Assembly (NCBI RefSeq): GCF_029240175.1
Contig: NZ_JARBTM010000012.1
Span: 62,001 to 126,000, forward strand
DNA: 64,000 bases
Direction: 5' to 3'
Source of the DNA: Anaerosolibacter sp.
Lineage (GTDB): Bacteria; Bacillota; Clostridia; Peptostreptococcales; Thermotaleaceae
Part shown: positions 23,366-32,592 of the stretch, one piece after another
Numbering within the stretch: position 1 is the first letter of the stretch
Layout: the number at the start of each line of letters is the position of its first letter
The notes under the pieces: model-generated
Told to the model about the DNA's origin: nothing
Database searches by the model: none
The model's input: the letters and a program-made list of their open reading frames with translations, nothing else
Program-made: the position numbers and the translations under genes

Positions 23366-24563
23366 ATTTGAAGAAATTCATGAAAGTTGTGATTACGCCT
23401 GCATTAAAGAAGTCGATGAATAAGCTTCCTACAAGCGGTAGGATGAAAAATGCAGCTGGGGCAGGACCGAACTTACCAGAGATCGTTTCCATATTTGCAA
23501 TGGCATTTGGTGTAGCGCCCATACCAAAGCCACAGTGGCCACTTGCAAGCACAGCCGCTTCATAATCTTTACCCATAACTCTAAAGGTTACAAAGTAAGC
23601 GAATAATCCCATTAAAGTTGTTTGAGCAACTAGCATTACAATCATTGGTACTGCAAGTTCAGCTAGTTCCCAAAGCTTTAATCCCATCAATGCCATGGAT
23701 AAGAATAATGATAATGCAATGTTACCTAAAAGATCAATCTCCTCTGAAGCTACCTTAAAGGAACCTGTGCCATCAGAAAGGTTACGCATGATGGCAGCAG
23801 CAAACATTGCGCCAATGTACGGCGGGAATGTCATACCAGTCTTTTGAAGAACAATAGAAATCACAGTTCCAATACCCATTGCCAATATAATCTGAGAAGC
23901 AGCCGTTGCAAAATTGTTAGGAATTAAAGGTTTTACTGATTCCTCAAGGGTAGCAGCAGCTTCATTCATACCCATAGACTGTAGCTTTTTTTGCTCAAGA
24001 TTATTTTTTTCAATTAAACGTTTTCCGATAGGACCGCCAATCATACTTCCCATGATCAATCCAAAGGTTGCAGCAGCCATAGCTACTGTTGTTGCTCCTG
24101 TAGCTCCAGCATTTTCAAACAATGGAGCGAATGCACCAGATGTACCGTGACCACCTGTCATAGGAACAGATCCTGTAGCAAGTCCGATCAGAGGATTTAA
24201 CTGGAAAACCTTTGCTAAACTTACGCCAACAACGTTTTGAAGTACAACTAAAACAGTAGCAAGTCCTAAAAATATAAATACTTGAATGCCACCTTTTTTA
24301 AGTAACTTTAAGCTTGCTGTAAAACCAACTGTTGTAAAGAATGCAGTCATCAGAACTTTTTGGAGTGTTGTGTCCATTTCAAAGGTTAATACACCCGACT
24401 GCTTTAACACCAAGGAAAGAATTGCGAAAATAAGCCCCCCAATTACTGGAGCAGGAATACAGTACTTTTCTAGGAAATTAACTCTTTTTCTTAAAGTTTG
24501 TCCTAAAAACAATACTACCACAGCGAGTGCAATGGTTTGAATCATATCTAGTTGTAAAGCCAT
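23364..24563 (-). CDS. gltS: sodium/glutamate symporter
   Basis: GltS imports glutamate with Na+. The 399-residue, about ten-helix protein has the family signature GSVPMTGGHGTSGAF and, in the second half, the matching reentrant region ASGHCGFGMGATPNAIANM. Length and motifs fit GltS throughout. The ATG start has TTAAGGAGGTATTTTTT upstream. It is divided from the next minus-strand genes (glnL, glnK) by 135 bases, and these encode a glutamine-responsive two-component system of the type that controls glutamine/glutamate transport in Bacillus. I infer that GlnL regulates gltS here. Confidence 0.94.
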   Translation of the reverse strand: MALQLDMIQTIALAVVVLFLGQTLRKRVNFLEKYCIPAPVIGGLIFAILSLVLKQSGVLTFEMDTTLQKVLMTAFFTTVGFTASLKLLKKGGIQVFIFLGLATVLVVLQNVVGVSLAKVFQLNPLIGLATGSVPMTGGHGTSGAFAPLFENAGATGATTVAMAAATFGLIMGSMIGGPIGKRLIEKNNLEQKKLQSMGMNEAAATLEESVKPLIPNNFATAASQIILAMGIGTVISIVLQKTGMTFPPYIGAMFAAAIMRNLSDGTGSFKVASEEIDLLGNIALSLFLSMALMGLKLWELAELAVPMIVMLVAQTTLMGLFAYFVTFRVMGKDYEAAVLASGHCGFGMGATPNAIANMETISGKFGPAPAAFFILPLVGSLFIDFFNAGVITTFMNFFK

Positions 24564-24581
24564 AAAAAATACCTCCTTAAA

Positions 24582-24612
24582 TATAATGAATTATTGCTTT
24601 AAATTCATTATA
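24582..24612 (-). promoter_or_regulatory. inverted repeat in gltS leader
   Basis: TATAATGAATT (24582-24592) and AATTCATTATA (24602-24612) are perfect complements with a nine-base gap, directly upstream of the gltS ribosome site. This may be an operator or a leader hairpin. Further upstream (24626-24645), minus-strand TTTGTAGTTTGG recalls the repeated TTTTGT boxes of Bacillus GlnL, but the match is weak. Confidence 0.4.
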
Positions 24613-24698
24613 TGGAGGTACTACACCAAACTACAAATTTCTACAGTAGACCACGATAAGATTTATATAATTCAACTTTCAGCAACTTCTGAAATATA

Positions 24699-25586
24699 TC
24701 AATCCTTTTTCTGATTATTCACTCTGTTTATAATGCCTTCAACAAATTTTCGAATATTGATTTTACCCCGTTCTTCTAGACCATTTTCCATGTAGCGCAT
24801 TTCTTGCTTTACTTGTTTGAAGTCGAATAAGCTGGTGCTATATTCAACAAACTTACTATTATAGTAATCATCATGTCCGAGGGCTGCAATATTTTCCAAG
24901 GCCTTTAAGATTGTTCTTCGAATTCGTTGTTCTATTGTCTTCGTATTGGTCCTTGAATTTTCTAATCGTTTTTCTTCTACAGCTATCTGATGATAAAAGT
25001 CTTGAAGCTGATAGGGGGAAAATGGAGATTGTTTCTTAAAATCCAGTATTTTATTGATAAGCTTCATTAAATCATTACTGCCAGACTCTCCAACAATCCC
25101 AATATCGGTAAATATGTGTGTAATAGTATCATTGGCACTGACCTTGTTCTGTACTTGTCCTTCTCTGGCAATTCCTAATACAGCGCTCTTGATGAGCTGT
25201 ACAGAACGTTCTAATTCGATATTATGACATACGCCTTGTATCACATTTATTGCTTCTATCATATTGATAGGCTTACTAATAAAAAAAACGATGCCGTTTT
25301 CGTAGGCTCTTGCAATCATATGTTGATCTTCTACTTGGGAAATCATAATGAATTTTCCATGAAAGCCTTCTTTTTTGACAGCTTCTATAATTTGCACACC
25401 ATCTTTAAAAGGAAGCAGTAGGTCTATTAATACGATATCAGGATTATAGAAAAGAATTTCTTCCACTGCATGTTCACCGCTATTCAATTCTGCAACCACT
25501 CTGCCTAAATCGTTCTTAGATATGAGGTTAGAAAGCATTTTTCTGATATTGATATCATCATCGATAATAAAAAAAGTATTTGACAT
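24699..25586 (-). CDS. glnL: GlnL (YcbB)-type response regulator
   Basis: The 295-residue product has an N-terminal receiver domain (FFIIDDDINIRKML, phospho-acceptor Asp in DIVLIDLLLPFKDG at about 55, ISK Lys near 105) and a C-terminal YcbB domain (about 135-285; RRTILKALENIAALGHDDYY), the DNA-binding type of Bacillus GlnL rather than a winged helix. It is paired with the kinase gene 6 bases upstream on the same strand. In Bacillus the GlnK-GlnL pair activates glutaminase and glutamine transport; the symporter gene downstream makes an analogous role likely. Confidence 0.85.
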   Translation of the reverse strand: MSNTFFIIDDDINIRKMLSNLISKNDLGRVVAELNSGEHAVEEILFYNPDIVLIDLLLPFKDGVQIIEAVKKEGFHGKFIMISQVEDQHMIARAYENGIVFFISKPINMIEAINVIQGVCHNIELERSVQLIKSAVLGIAREGQVQNKVSANDTITHIFTDIGIVGESGSNDLMKLINKILDFKKQSPFSPYQLQDFYHQIAVEEKRLENSRTNTKTIEQRIRRTILKALENIAALGHDDYYNSKFVEYSTSLFDFKQVKQEMRYMENGLEERGKINIRKFVEGIINRVNNQKKD

Positions 25587-25592
25587 TCATCA

Positions 25593-26831
25593 TCACCCTA
25601 TTAGAGATTGTTTTGGTATGGAAAGAACAAAGGATACCCCTTTCTCAGTATTTGGTGTAACGGTAATATTCCCTCCTAATGTTTCGAGGATATTCTTCAC
25701 ATGAGATAATCCAATCCCCGTAGAAGACTTTCCAGTATGGACATCGTATTTTGTGGTGAAGCCTGGATTGAAAATGTAAGGCATGATATCTTCATCAATG
25801 CCCTCACCATGATCTTTCACAGCGAAAAAAATATGATCGTGATTACTGTGCTCAGTGACTTCTATGAAACCACTATCACTAGAAGCATCAATAGCATTAA
25901 TAATGAGATTGTTTAACACTGTAAATAGATTATAGTATTTTATCAGCCGAAAGTCATCATCAAAATAAAATTGAATCGTAATGTCTTTTTGATGGGTAGA
26001 TAAATAACGATGGGTATTTTCTTTGATAATATTTTGCATGTCTTTAAGGGTCATTGTGCCACCATCTTCAAAGTTTTTTAAGAAACTCTCAAAGCCACCC
26101 AATACACGATGATAATCTTTCTTGATTTCATGAACTTCCCGGGCAATATCTAAAGTATCTTCCTGTAGATCTGCATGATCTTTATATTTTTCGTATAGTT
26201 TGTAGCTTTTACTCATAACTTGCTCTATATCATCCATTGATTTTCTCAAATAGAACATCTCCGCTTGAATGTCAGCGATCAAAACATTTAGCTGACCGTA
26301 TCTGTTCTGATGTTCACGATTTAAGATAAACAATTCTTGATTTTTATAGAGTGAATAAATGAAGTATGCTGCAATGCTTCTAGCCAATCCAACCAAAACT
26401 ATGACTTGAAGCATTTGGTAATTAATAAGCTTGTCGCGAATGAGAGCTTCTGTAATATTGCTCAAGGAGTCAACAGAGGTCATTAAAACGATAGTAGGGA
26501 GGAGTTGATCTCGATGTTTTCGAACACCAAGGAAGAATGTAAGAAATCCATATACCAAGTAATAAACTGCCGAAGGAAGATTATAACTGGCCGCAGCTAT
26601 TAATGATAAGTTAGAAAAATACATGCCGGTAGAGTTTCTTAACAGGAAAACAGCCACTGCTGCAAGAATTGCTATGGAAAATTCAGAGACATCATCAACC
26701 AATAAAATAATTAGATTTAAAGCAATAATCCCTGCAGAGATTCGCAGTGAACTATGCAAAGGATAAAAATAGATTTCTCCAAATAACGCGATGGTAATCA
26801 TAAGCAGCAAATATTTTTTAGCTTTTTCCAT
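25593..26831 (-). CDS. glnK: GlnK (YcbA)-type sensor histidine kinase
   Basis: This 412-residue membrane kinase has about five or six N-terminal helices (residues 5-165), a long coiled coil (YGQLNVLIADIQAEMFYLRK), a DHp-like helix with EVHEIKKDYHRVL (probable phospho-His) and an HATPase domain: N box NNLIINAIDAS, G1 VKDHGEGID and G2 GKSSTGIGLSHVK. I start at ATG 26831 after GAGGATTCT; the frame runs to 26906 without a ribosome site. It is co-transcribed with glnL. The stimulus is inferred to be glutamine or glutamate by homology. Confidence 0.85.
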   Translation of the reverse strand: MEKAKKYLLLMITIALFGEIYFYPLHSSLRISAGIIALNLIILLVDDVSEFSIAILAAVAVFLLRNSTGMYFSNLSLIAAASYNLPSAVYYLVYGFLTFFLGVRKHRDQLLPTIVLMTSVDSLSNITEALIRDKLINYQMLQVIVLVGLARSIAAYFIYSLYKNQELFILNREHQNRYGQLNVLIADIQAEMFYLRKSMDDIEQVMSKSYKLYEKYKDHADLQEDTLDIAREVHEIKKDYHRVLGGFESFLKNFEDGGTMTLKDMQNIIKENTHRYLSTHQKDITIQFYFDDDFRLIKYYNLFTVLNNLIINAIDASSDSGFIEVTEHSNHDHIFFAVKDHGEGIDEDIMPYIFNPGFTTKYDVHTGKSSTGIGLSHVKNILETLGGNITVTPNTEKGVSFVLSIPKQSLIG

Positions 26832-27071
26832 AGAATCCTCCACATAAAATAAGTCAGTATTTATTATATCAATTTTGACGAAAAAAACAAAAATAATCCG
26901 TCTCATTGGTAAAAAACTAAATTCTAACTGAAAACATGAGATTCAAAGGAATGATTGTTCATAGATATTGATTGTTGCAAAGGAGGAAGGTATACTAAGG
27001 ATATGGTGAAAAATGTATCATTCTATCAAAAATTGTAACTCAAAAAAGAAAGCCGACAGGTGGATGGGTGT

Positions 27072-30020
27072 ATGAATAGGCAATATAAAAAAGTTTTAAG
27101 TATAAAGCTCATAACGATAGTTCTTTTTATAAGCAGCCTGTCTGCATTTATGGGTGTAATATTCTACAAGCCTGTGTCAGTCCAAGCTCATGATCACGGG
27201 AAAACAGTATTGCTTATTAACTCCTATCACCAAGGTTTTACATGGACCGATAGCATCACAGATGCAATCATAAAAAGATTTAAGGAAGATGAAATGGAAA
27301 TAAATTTGATGGTCGAATACATAGACTGGAAGAAATATCCTAAGCCAGAGAATCTAGATAGTTTTTATCAAAGGATTCGATATAAGTATGCGAATAAAAA
27401 AATAGATTTGGTGATGGTCAGTGATGATGCGGCACTAAATTTTACCTTAAACTATCGCGAAAAAATTTTTACAGATATTCCAGTTGTATTCTGTGGGATT
27501 TATCCAGATACAGCGAAAATATATATGGACCAGACAGAGAATCTTACAGGGGTAGCAGAAAAAATTGACCCAAAGAATACAGTCCGCTTTGCTTTGTCTA
27601 TCAATCCAGAAATCAAAAGAATCTATGTGTTTCATGACAATACTGAAACAGGAATACAAGCATTTCATGATATTATAAAAGGTGTCAGTAAAGTAGATCC
27701 AAGTTTAAATGTAACCTCATTGAGTACAGTAAGTTTTAATGACTTGATGAGTAAAGGCTTAGAGCTTCCTGCGGATAGTATTATTCTTATGACGAGCTTT
27801 ACAAGGGACATCGAAGGAAAAACAATGGATATCGAAGAATGGGCGGAGGTCCTGGGGAGTAAGACAAATACGCCTATTTATGGTTTGTATGAAATGGGTT
27901 TAGGGAATGGCGTCATAGGTGGCAGCCTTTTAAGTGGAGATATAGAGGGGAAGGAAGCTGCCAATATAGGTATTAGAATTCTCAAAGGCGCAGATGTGGC
28001 CACAATACCTCTGCAAGAGAAAGTAACAACCTCATTCATATTTGATTATAAGCAGCTTAAAGCATTTGGCATCTCAAGCAAGAAGCTACCAGCGGGCAGT
28101 ATTCTGATCAATAAGCCCTTTTCTTTCTATGAAGTATATAGACATCTTGTTTGGGCTGTTACAGCAATTTTTACATGCATGGTTGTTTTCATTTTTATTT
28201 TGTATAGGAACATCAATAAACGGAAAAAAGTCGAGAGAGACCTGCTGTATAGTCATGATGAGCTAAGTAGTTTGTATGAAGAACTCGCTGCATCAGAAGA
28301 GGAATTAAGAGCACAGAACCAAGAATTAGAAGAAAATAGGAACTACATACAAAAAAGTGCAGAACGGTATCAGCTTGTTTTTGAAGCAAGTAATGAAGGT
28401 TTATGGGAGTTGGATTTACATACCAATGAGAGCTTCTTCTCTGAGCGTTGGTATGAAATATTTGACTGCTATAAAAATAGGGAAATAAGCAAATTTGATG
28501 CATGGGTCGACCTCGTGCACCCTGATGATCGAGAGGATGTTTCTGCAGTTTTGGACACATTTAAAAGTGGGCGAATCGATCAGTTTGTCAGTGAGTATAG
28601 GATTCAACGGAAAAATGGAGGGTATCAATGGGTTCTTGCAAAGGGAATAGCCTTGAAAGATTATGATGGAAGCATCAAACGATTGGCTGGTTCCCACGCC
28701 AATATCCATGAGAAAAAGATTCAAGAGGAAAAAATTAAACAGCTGGCGTATCATGATACGCTAACTAACTTACCAAACAGAGCATCACTACACCACAAAC
28801 TCCGTGCAATTGTTAAGGAATCAAAGGATAAGAAGACAAAAAGTGCTGTAATTTTTATAGACATCGACAATTTTAAGATTATAAATGATGCTTTTGGGCA
28901 TACATTTGGTGATATTTTATTAATGAGATTAGGTGAACGCCTTCTTGAGAAGGTTGGACAGAATGTTCATATCGGGCGATTAGGCGGAGATGAATTTTTG
29001 ATACTGTATGAAAACTTAAGCAGCAGAGAGCAGGTAGATTGCTTCATCAAGGATATTATCAAATGTCTTGAAAAGGAATTTGTCATCGATCAGAAGAGCT
29101 TTCATATAACTGCAAGTATTGGTATTGCAATTCATCCAGATGACGGTATTTCCCTCGATGATCTGCTTAAAAACGCAGACACTGCTATGTATCGAGCAAA
29201 GCAGGACGGAAAAAATTGTTATCGTTTCTTTGAGCGTTCTATGAATGAACATCTTGAGGAAAAATTACTTTTGCAAAATGGATTGAGATACGGGTTAGAA
29301 CGAAATGAGTTTGTGCTATACTATCAGCCTGAGATTGAACCACACAGCGGAAATATCTATGGCTTCGAAGCCTTAATCAGATGGTTTAGTCCAGACCATG
29401 GATGGATTTCTCCTCTGCAATTTATTGGGATATTAGAAGAAACAGGGTTGATTGCAGAGGTTGGAAAGTGGGTCATACAGGAAGCGTGTAAATTTGCAAA
29501 AGAAATAAATACGGACACAAAACAAGAAATCATTGTATCCGTGAATGTATCCCCTATACAATTGATCCATAATGATTTTGTTGATACTGTGAAGCATATT
29601 ATTAAAGCTTCAGGTGTATCACCAAGATTGATTGGTTTGGAAATAACTGAAACTGCATTGATGGAGTCATTTACTCAAAATATTGAAAAACTACATGAAT
29701 TGAAAGAACTAGGGGTTCATATCATCCTTGACGATTTTGGAACAGGGTATTCATCTTTGAATTACTTAAGAGAGCTGCCAATTAGTATATTAAAGATTGA
29801 TAAGTCATTTGTTGATGACCTAGTGAACGAGGAAGGGAGTCCACTGACTGAATCTATTGTGACATTGGCTCATTCTATAGGTCTTAGGGTTGTAGCAGAA
29901 GGTGTTGAGACAGAAGCACAACTAGAAACACTGAAAAGATACAAGTGTGATCTTATACAGGGTTATTTGATTAGCAGGCCTGTACCTAAAGAAGAAGCAA
30001 AGAGATTTATGAATATCTAA
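27072..30020 (+). CDS. ABC-type sensor - PAS - GGDEF - EAL protein
   Basis: A 982-residue c-di-GMP enzyme. Order: signal/TM helix (about 10-32), extracytoplasmic ABC substrate-binding-like sensor (about 40-335; LLINSYHQGFTWTDSITDAI), TM helix (about 357-380), coiled coil, PAS/PAC (about 430-548), GGDEF (site at about 638-642) and EAL (EALIRW at about 766). GGDEF, EAL, LDDFGTGYSSLNYL and EGVETEAQ are intact, so both cyclase and phosphodiesterase could work; the RxxD inhibitory site before GGDEF is absent. I start at ATG 27072, 8 bases after AGGTGG. A possible promoter is TTGATT-N16-TATACT (26969-26996). Sensing of a small ligand is inferred from the fold. Confidence 0.92.
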   Translation: MNRQYKKVLSIKLITIVLFISSLSAFMGVIFYKPVSVQAHDHGKTVLLINSYHQGFTWTDSITDAIIKRFKEDEMEINLMVEYIDWKKYPKPENLDSFYQRIRYKYANKKIDLVMVSDDAALNFTLNYREKIFTDIPVVFCGIYPDTAKIYMDQTENLTGVAEKIDPKNTVRFALSINPEIKRIYVFHDNTETGIQAFHDIIKGVSKVDPSLNVTSLSTVSFNDLMSKGLELPADSIILMTSFTRDIEGKTMDIEEWAEVLGSKTNTPIYGLYEMGLGNGVIGGSLLSGDIEGKEAANIGIRILKGADVATIPLQEKVTTSFIFDYKQLKAFGISSKKLPAGSILINKPFSFYEVYRHLVWAVTAIFTCMVVFIFILYRNINKRKKVERDLLYSHDELSSLYEELAASEEELRAQNQELEENRNYIQKSAERYQLVFEASNEGLWELDLHTNESFFSERWYEIFDCYKNREISKFDAWVDLVHPDDREDVSAVLDTFKSGRIDQFVSEYRIQRKNGGYQWVLAKGIALKDYDGSIKRLAGSHANIHEKKIQEEKIKQLAYHDTLTNLPNRASLHHKLRAIVKESKDKKTKSAVIFIDIDNFKIINDAFGHTFGDILLMRLGERLLEKVGQNVHIGRLGGDEFLILYENLSSREQVDCFIKDIIKCLEKEFVIDQKSFHITASIGIAIHPDDGISLDDLLKNADTAMYRAKQDGKNCYRFFERSMNEHLEEKLLLQNGLRYGLERNEFVLYYQPEIEPHSGNIYGFEALIRWFSPDHGWISPLQFIGILEETGLIAEVGKWVIQEACKFAKEINTDTKQEIIVSVNVSPIQLIHNDFVDTVKHIIKASGVSPRLIGLEITETALMESFTQNIEKLHELKELGVHIILDDFGTGYSSLNYLRELPISILKIDKSFVDDLVNEEGSPLTESIVTLAHSIGLRVVAEGVETEAQLETLKRYKCDLIQGYLISRPVPKEEAKRFMNI

Positions 30021-30061
30021 CACAAAAAATCAGCGGGGTATTTTCTAAGCTGATTTTTGTG
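30021..30061 (+). terminator. terminator of the GGDEF-EAL gene
   Basis: CACAAAAAATCAGC (30021-30034) pairs with GCTGATTTTTGTG (30049-30061). Confidence 0.85.
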
Positions 30062-30107
30062 CCTTATGCACAGAAGCATGGTTTAGTTGTTATGGAATAT
30101 TCGTGTG

Positions 30108-30224
30108 CCAAAGTACGATATAAGGGAATGGGCGCCAAATGATGAAAAGATGGGCAAGGGAGTGACTTTATCAAAGGAAGAATTGAAAAATTTAAGGGAT
30201 ATTTTAAATAAGATGGACTTATAA
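30108..30224 (+). pseudogene. relic of a YdbC/PC4-like gene (3' part)
   Basis: In frame to a TAA at 30224, the bases encode KYDIREWAPNDEKMGKGV and SKEELKNLRDILNKMDL, matching the last 38 residues of the complete ydbC-like gene at 34914-35135. DNA identity is clearly below 100 percent (many third-position changes), so this is a diverged paralog, not a recent copy. There is no start codon or N-terminal half. It lies outside the mobile element, some 385 bases left of attL. Confidence 0.8.
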
Positions 30225-30328
30225 TGGGAAGCTAGAACTGATTACTAGTAGGGACATACACACATTTTTATTCCCCACATAGCATAACAATATGGGCAAT
30301 AATTATTGTGTGAAGGGGGACATTAAAA

Positions 30329-30628
30329 ATGGCAAAGAAAGGTTCTATAAAGAAGGTTTTTCCAGGAGGAAATACTGCTAAAGGTTTTTTTTCATACTAC
30401 GATAATATTATAGGAACGGATGCAACAAGATTGTTTATTATTAAAGGCGGTCCTGGTGTAGGGAAATCATCATTTATGAAGAAGATCGCACAAGAGATGA
30501 TAGATAAAGGCTATGATGTTGAGTTTCATCAGTGCTCGTCCGACAATGGCTCTGTAGATGGTATAGTAATCCCTGCATTGAAGATCGCTATGATAGATGG
30601 CACAGCACCCCATGCTGGTGTTTCATAA
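30329..30628 (+). pseudogene. P-loop ATPase (PRK06851-like), N-terminal fragment
   Basis: The start ATG follows GTGAAGGGGGACATT. The product begins MAKKGSIKKVFPGGNTAKGF and has a Walker A loop, GGPGVGKSSFMKK (about 44-52). After His95 (codon CAT 30611-30613) the sequence leaves the family and stops after four foreign residues (AGVS). The missing C-terminal 270 codons are at 40731-41543, in the same frame. The rejoined ORF has 365 codons, normal for this uncharacterised ATPase family. The gene is split by the 10.1 kb element. The fragment keeps Walker A but lacks the rest of the domain, so it should be inactive unless the element excises. Confidence 0.92.
30609..30614. other. attL core of the integrated element
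   Basis: CCCATG (30609-30614) is shared with 40726-40731. Left of it is host gene sequence (ACAGCAC); right of it is the element arm GCTGGTGTTTCATAAACA, counted from the core's final G. One strand transfer at this core explains both junctions. Confidence 0.85.
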
Positions 30629-30723
30629 ACACAAAAATATAGATTAGAAGATTCATACTGTAAAGAATATCGTAAACAACACACTTGTTTGATTTATTGT
30701 AATTCGGATACTGAGAAGAACTA

Positions 30724-30756
30724 AAAGAAAGGTGAACTTAGAGGACACCTTTCTTT
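30724..30756. terminator. terminator near attL
   Basis: AAAGAAAGGTG (30724-30734) pairs with CACCTTTCTTT (30746-30756). It ends the chemotaxis receptor gene on the minus strand and could stop read-through into the element from the split ATPase gene. Confidence 0.8.
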
Positions 30757-30785
30757 CTATTTATAAACCAATATTTTTATGTTAT

Positions 30786-32114
30786 CTATAATTTAAACTT
30801 CATAACAGAGAACTGTAATTCTTCTGCTAGTGTAGCTAAATTATTTGCAGAAGCTGCTATTTCTTCCATAGATGCAGTTTGTTGTTCTGAAGCAGAAGCA
30901 GCTGTTTGTGTACCAGCAGATGACGCAGTGGCTATCTTTAATATATCTTGCATATTAGCCACCATGTTCTCACTGTCCTTATTCATCTTTATCATAGATG
31001 CTGATACTTCTTGTATCTGACTGGATACACTATTTGTTGCAGATAATATTTTCTCAAACGCAATTCCAGCATTATGTACAACTGAGCTTCCTTCTTTCAC
31101 CGCATGATTACCATTATTCATAGAATTAACAGCTTCATTTGCATCATTCTGAATTTCAGTGACGATTCTAGTAATATTTTGTGTAGCTTTAGCTGATTCT
31201 TCAGCGAGTTTTCTTACTTCTTCTGCAACGACAGCAAAACCTTTACCTGCATCACCAGCTCTAGCAGCCTCGATAGCTGCATTTAAGGCTAGCAGGTTTG
31301 TTTGATCGGCAATGCTATTGATGAGGTCAACTACACTTCCAATTTGCTTAATCTTATCACCAAGCTGAGTTACAATACCTGTTGAATGAGATACAATGTT
31401 ATCAATGGTATTCATTTGTTCAACTGCAACTTTAAGTTCTTTCTCACCCTGATGAGCTGAGGTTGCAGCTTCTTGCGAAGATGCCGATACTAATTGAGCA
31501 TTTGCAGTTGTCTGTTGAATACGAGCGGATAATTCATTTGTAATAGCATTCGTTTCATATACTTTGTTTGCTTGAGACTCTGCCCCGCTAGCTATTTCTT
31601 GTATAGTAAATGCTACTTGTTCTGTAGCTTTTGCATTTTGATCAGCACTTGAAGTTAACTCTTCAGACATGGCAGCAATTTGCTCTGAGTTTTTAGCTAT
31701 CTGCGTCGTTAGCAATCTTAAATTTTCAGCCATTACATTAAAGTTTTTTCCTAGGATTGTAATAGAATCTGATCGTGTAATTTTTATTCTTGAGGACAGG
31801 TCACCATTAGCCCACTCTTTACTTACTGCCATCAATTCGCTTAATCTATTCGTCACTAGACGGTCAAAAATAAACGTAATTGTCCAAGTCATAATACCTA
31901 TACTTAATATCGTTGAAATAATTAGTCCCATTGCTCCATCTAATAATAGAATAGGAATTCCTAAATCCGATAAGACTTCTTTTGACTGAAGTATAAGGGA
32001 ATTGACGATATTTCCGATTGTAGAGCTAAGTAATTGTACTACTACGATAACAACAACCAATCTAAATTTTATTTCATGATACCACTTTACTTTTTCTAAT
32101 TTATTCTCTTCCAT
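30786..32114 (-). CDS. methyl-accepting chemotaxis protein without external sensor domain
   Basis: The 442-residue product has two membrane helices (about 20-45 and 60-90) separated by only about 20 residues, then a HAMP domain (about 85-140) and a full signalling domain with the hairpin tip [20 protein letters not shown] and [14 protein letters not shown]. There is no ligand-binding domain outside the membrane, so it may sense membrane state or an internal partner. I start at ATG 32114, with AAAGGGTGG upstream; GTG 32126 overlaps that site. A c-di-GMP-I-like riboswitch and a hairpin lie in its leader. It is cargo of the element; no cheW or cheA is nearby, so it must use host chemotaxis proteins. 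Confidence 0.92.
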   Translation of the reverse strand: MEENKLEKVKWYHEIKFRLVVVIVVVQLLSSTIGNIVNSLILQSKEVLSDLGIPILLLDGAMGLIISTILSIGIMTWTITFIFDRLVTNRLSELMAVSKEWANGDLSSRIKITRSDSITILGKNFNVMAENLRLLTTQIAKNSEQIAAMSEELTSSADQNAKATEQVAFTIQEIASGAESQANKVYETNAITNELSARIQQTTANAQLVSASSQEAATSAHQGEKELKVAVEQMNTIDNIVSHSTGIVTQLGDKIKQIGSVVDLINSIADQTNLLALNAAIEAARAGDAGKGFAVVAEEVRKLAEESAKATQNITRIVTEIQNDANEAVNSMNNGNHAVKEGSSVVHNAGIAFEKILSATNSVSSQIQEVSASMIKMNKDSENMVANMQDILKIATASSAGTQTAASASEQQTASMEEIAASANNLATLAEELQFSVMKFKL

Positions 32115-32169
32115 AATATTAGCCACCCTTTCTACAATAGTTTTACAAAATAATTGGTATGAAATATAA

Positions 32170-32195
32170 AGGCATCCATGAAGCTATAGATGCCT
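32170..32195 (-). terminator. leader hairpin between riboswitch and receptor gene
   Basis: On the minus strand AGGCATC and GATGCCT pair around a twelve-base loop and are followed by TTTATATTT. It is placed between the c-di-GMP-like aptamer and the coding start, so it could be the expression platform (transcription termination). Confidence 0.5.
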
Positions 32196-32248
32196 GAAAG
32201 ATACATATGTAATCAGTTGAAAAACAAATTTCCAACAAATAGGATGAA

Positions 32249-32336
32249 CACTACGGTAACCTGGCAGTCATTGAGTTATCTTCCATAGACCCATAATTTT
32301 CCGTGCTTATCTTTCGGTAAGGTTGCTATCATCGAT
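32249..32336 (-). promoter_or_regulatory. c-di-GMP-I (GEMM-I)-like riboswitch aptamer
   Basis: Read on the minus strand: GATAGCAACC, a stem capped by CGAAAG (CTTACCGAAAGATAAG), then GGGTCTA, then AATGACTGCCAGGTTACCG. These are the GEMM-I landmarks in order: tetraloop, GGGTC, GCCaGGTTACCG receptor side. Two normally conserved parts deviate: GCAAACC is GCAACC, and ACGCAAAGC is ACGGAAAAT. A minus-strand TATAAT lies upstream at 32377-32372. Chemotaxis receptors are common targets of this class. I infer control by c-di-GMP, possibly with altered affinity. Confidence 0.72.
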
Positions 32337-32592
32337 ATATAAAATTTTATTGTTTCCAAAATACTGGCATAATTATAGAATTTATTATTATATTCTTCGT
32401 TTACAGTAAAACTCCTTCAAAATACTCGCTTTGATTTTTGTGTAAAGATTTTCATATACTCGTAGACTCTTCATTTGTATCAAAAAGTAAAGAGCTTGAC
32501 AATAGATTTAGTAATAGAAGTACTACAATATATTGGACAAATATAAAATAGCTGTCTAGTTTAATGCAGATTTTTTACAATTTAAAATTTAA

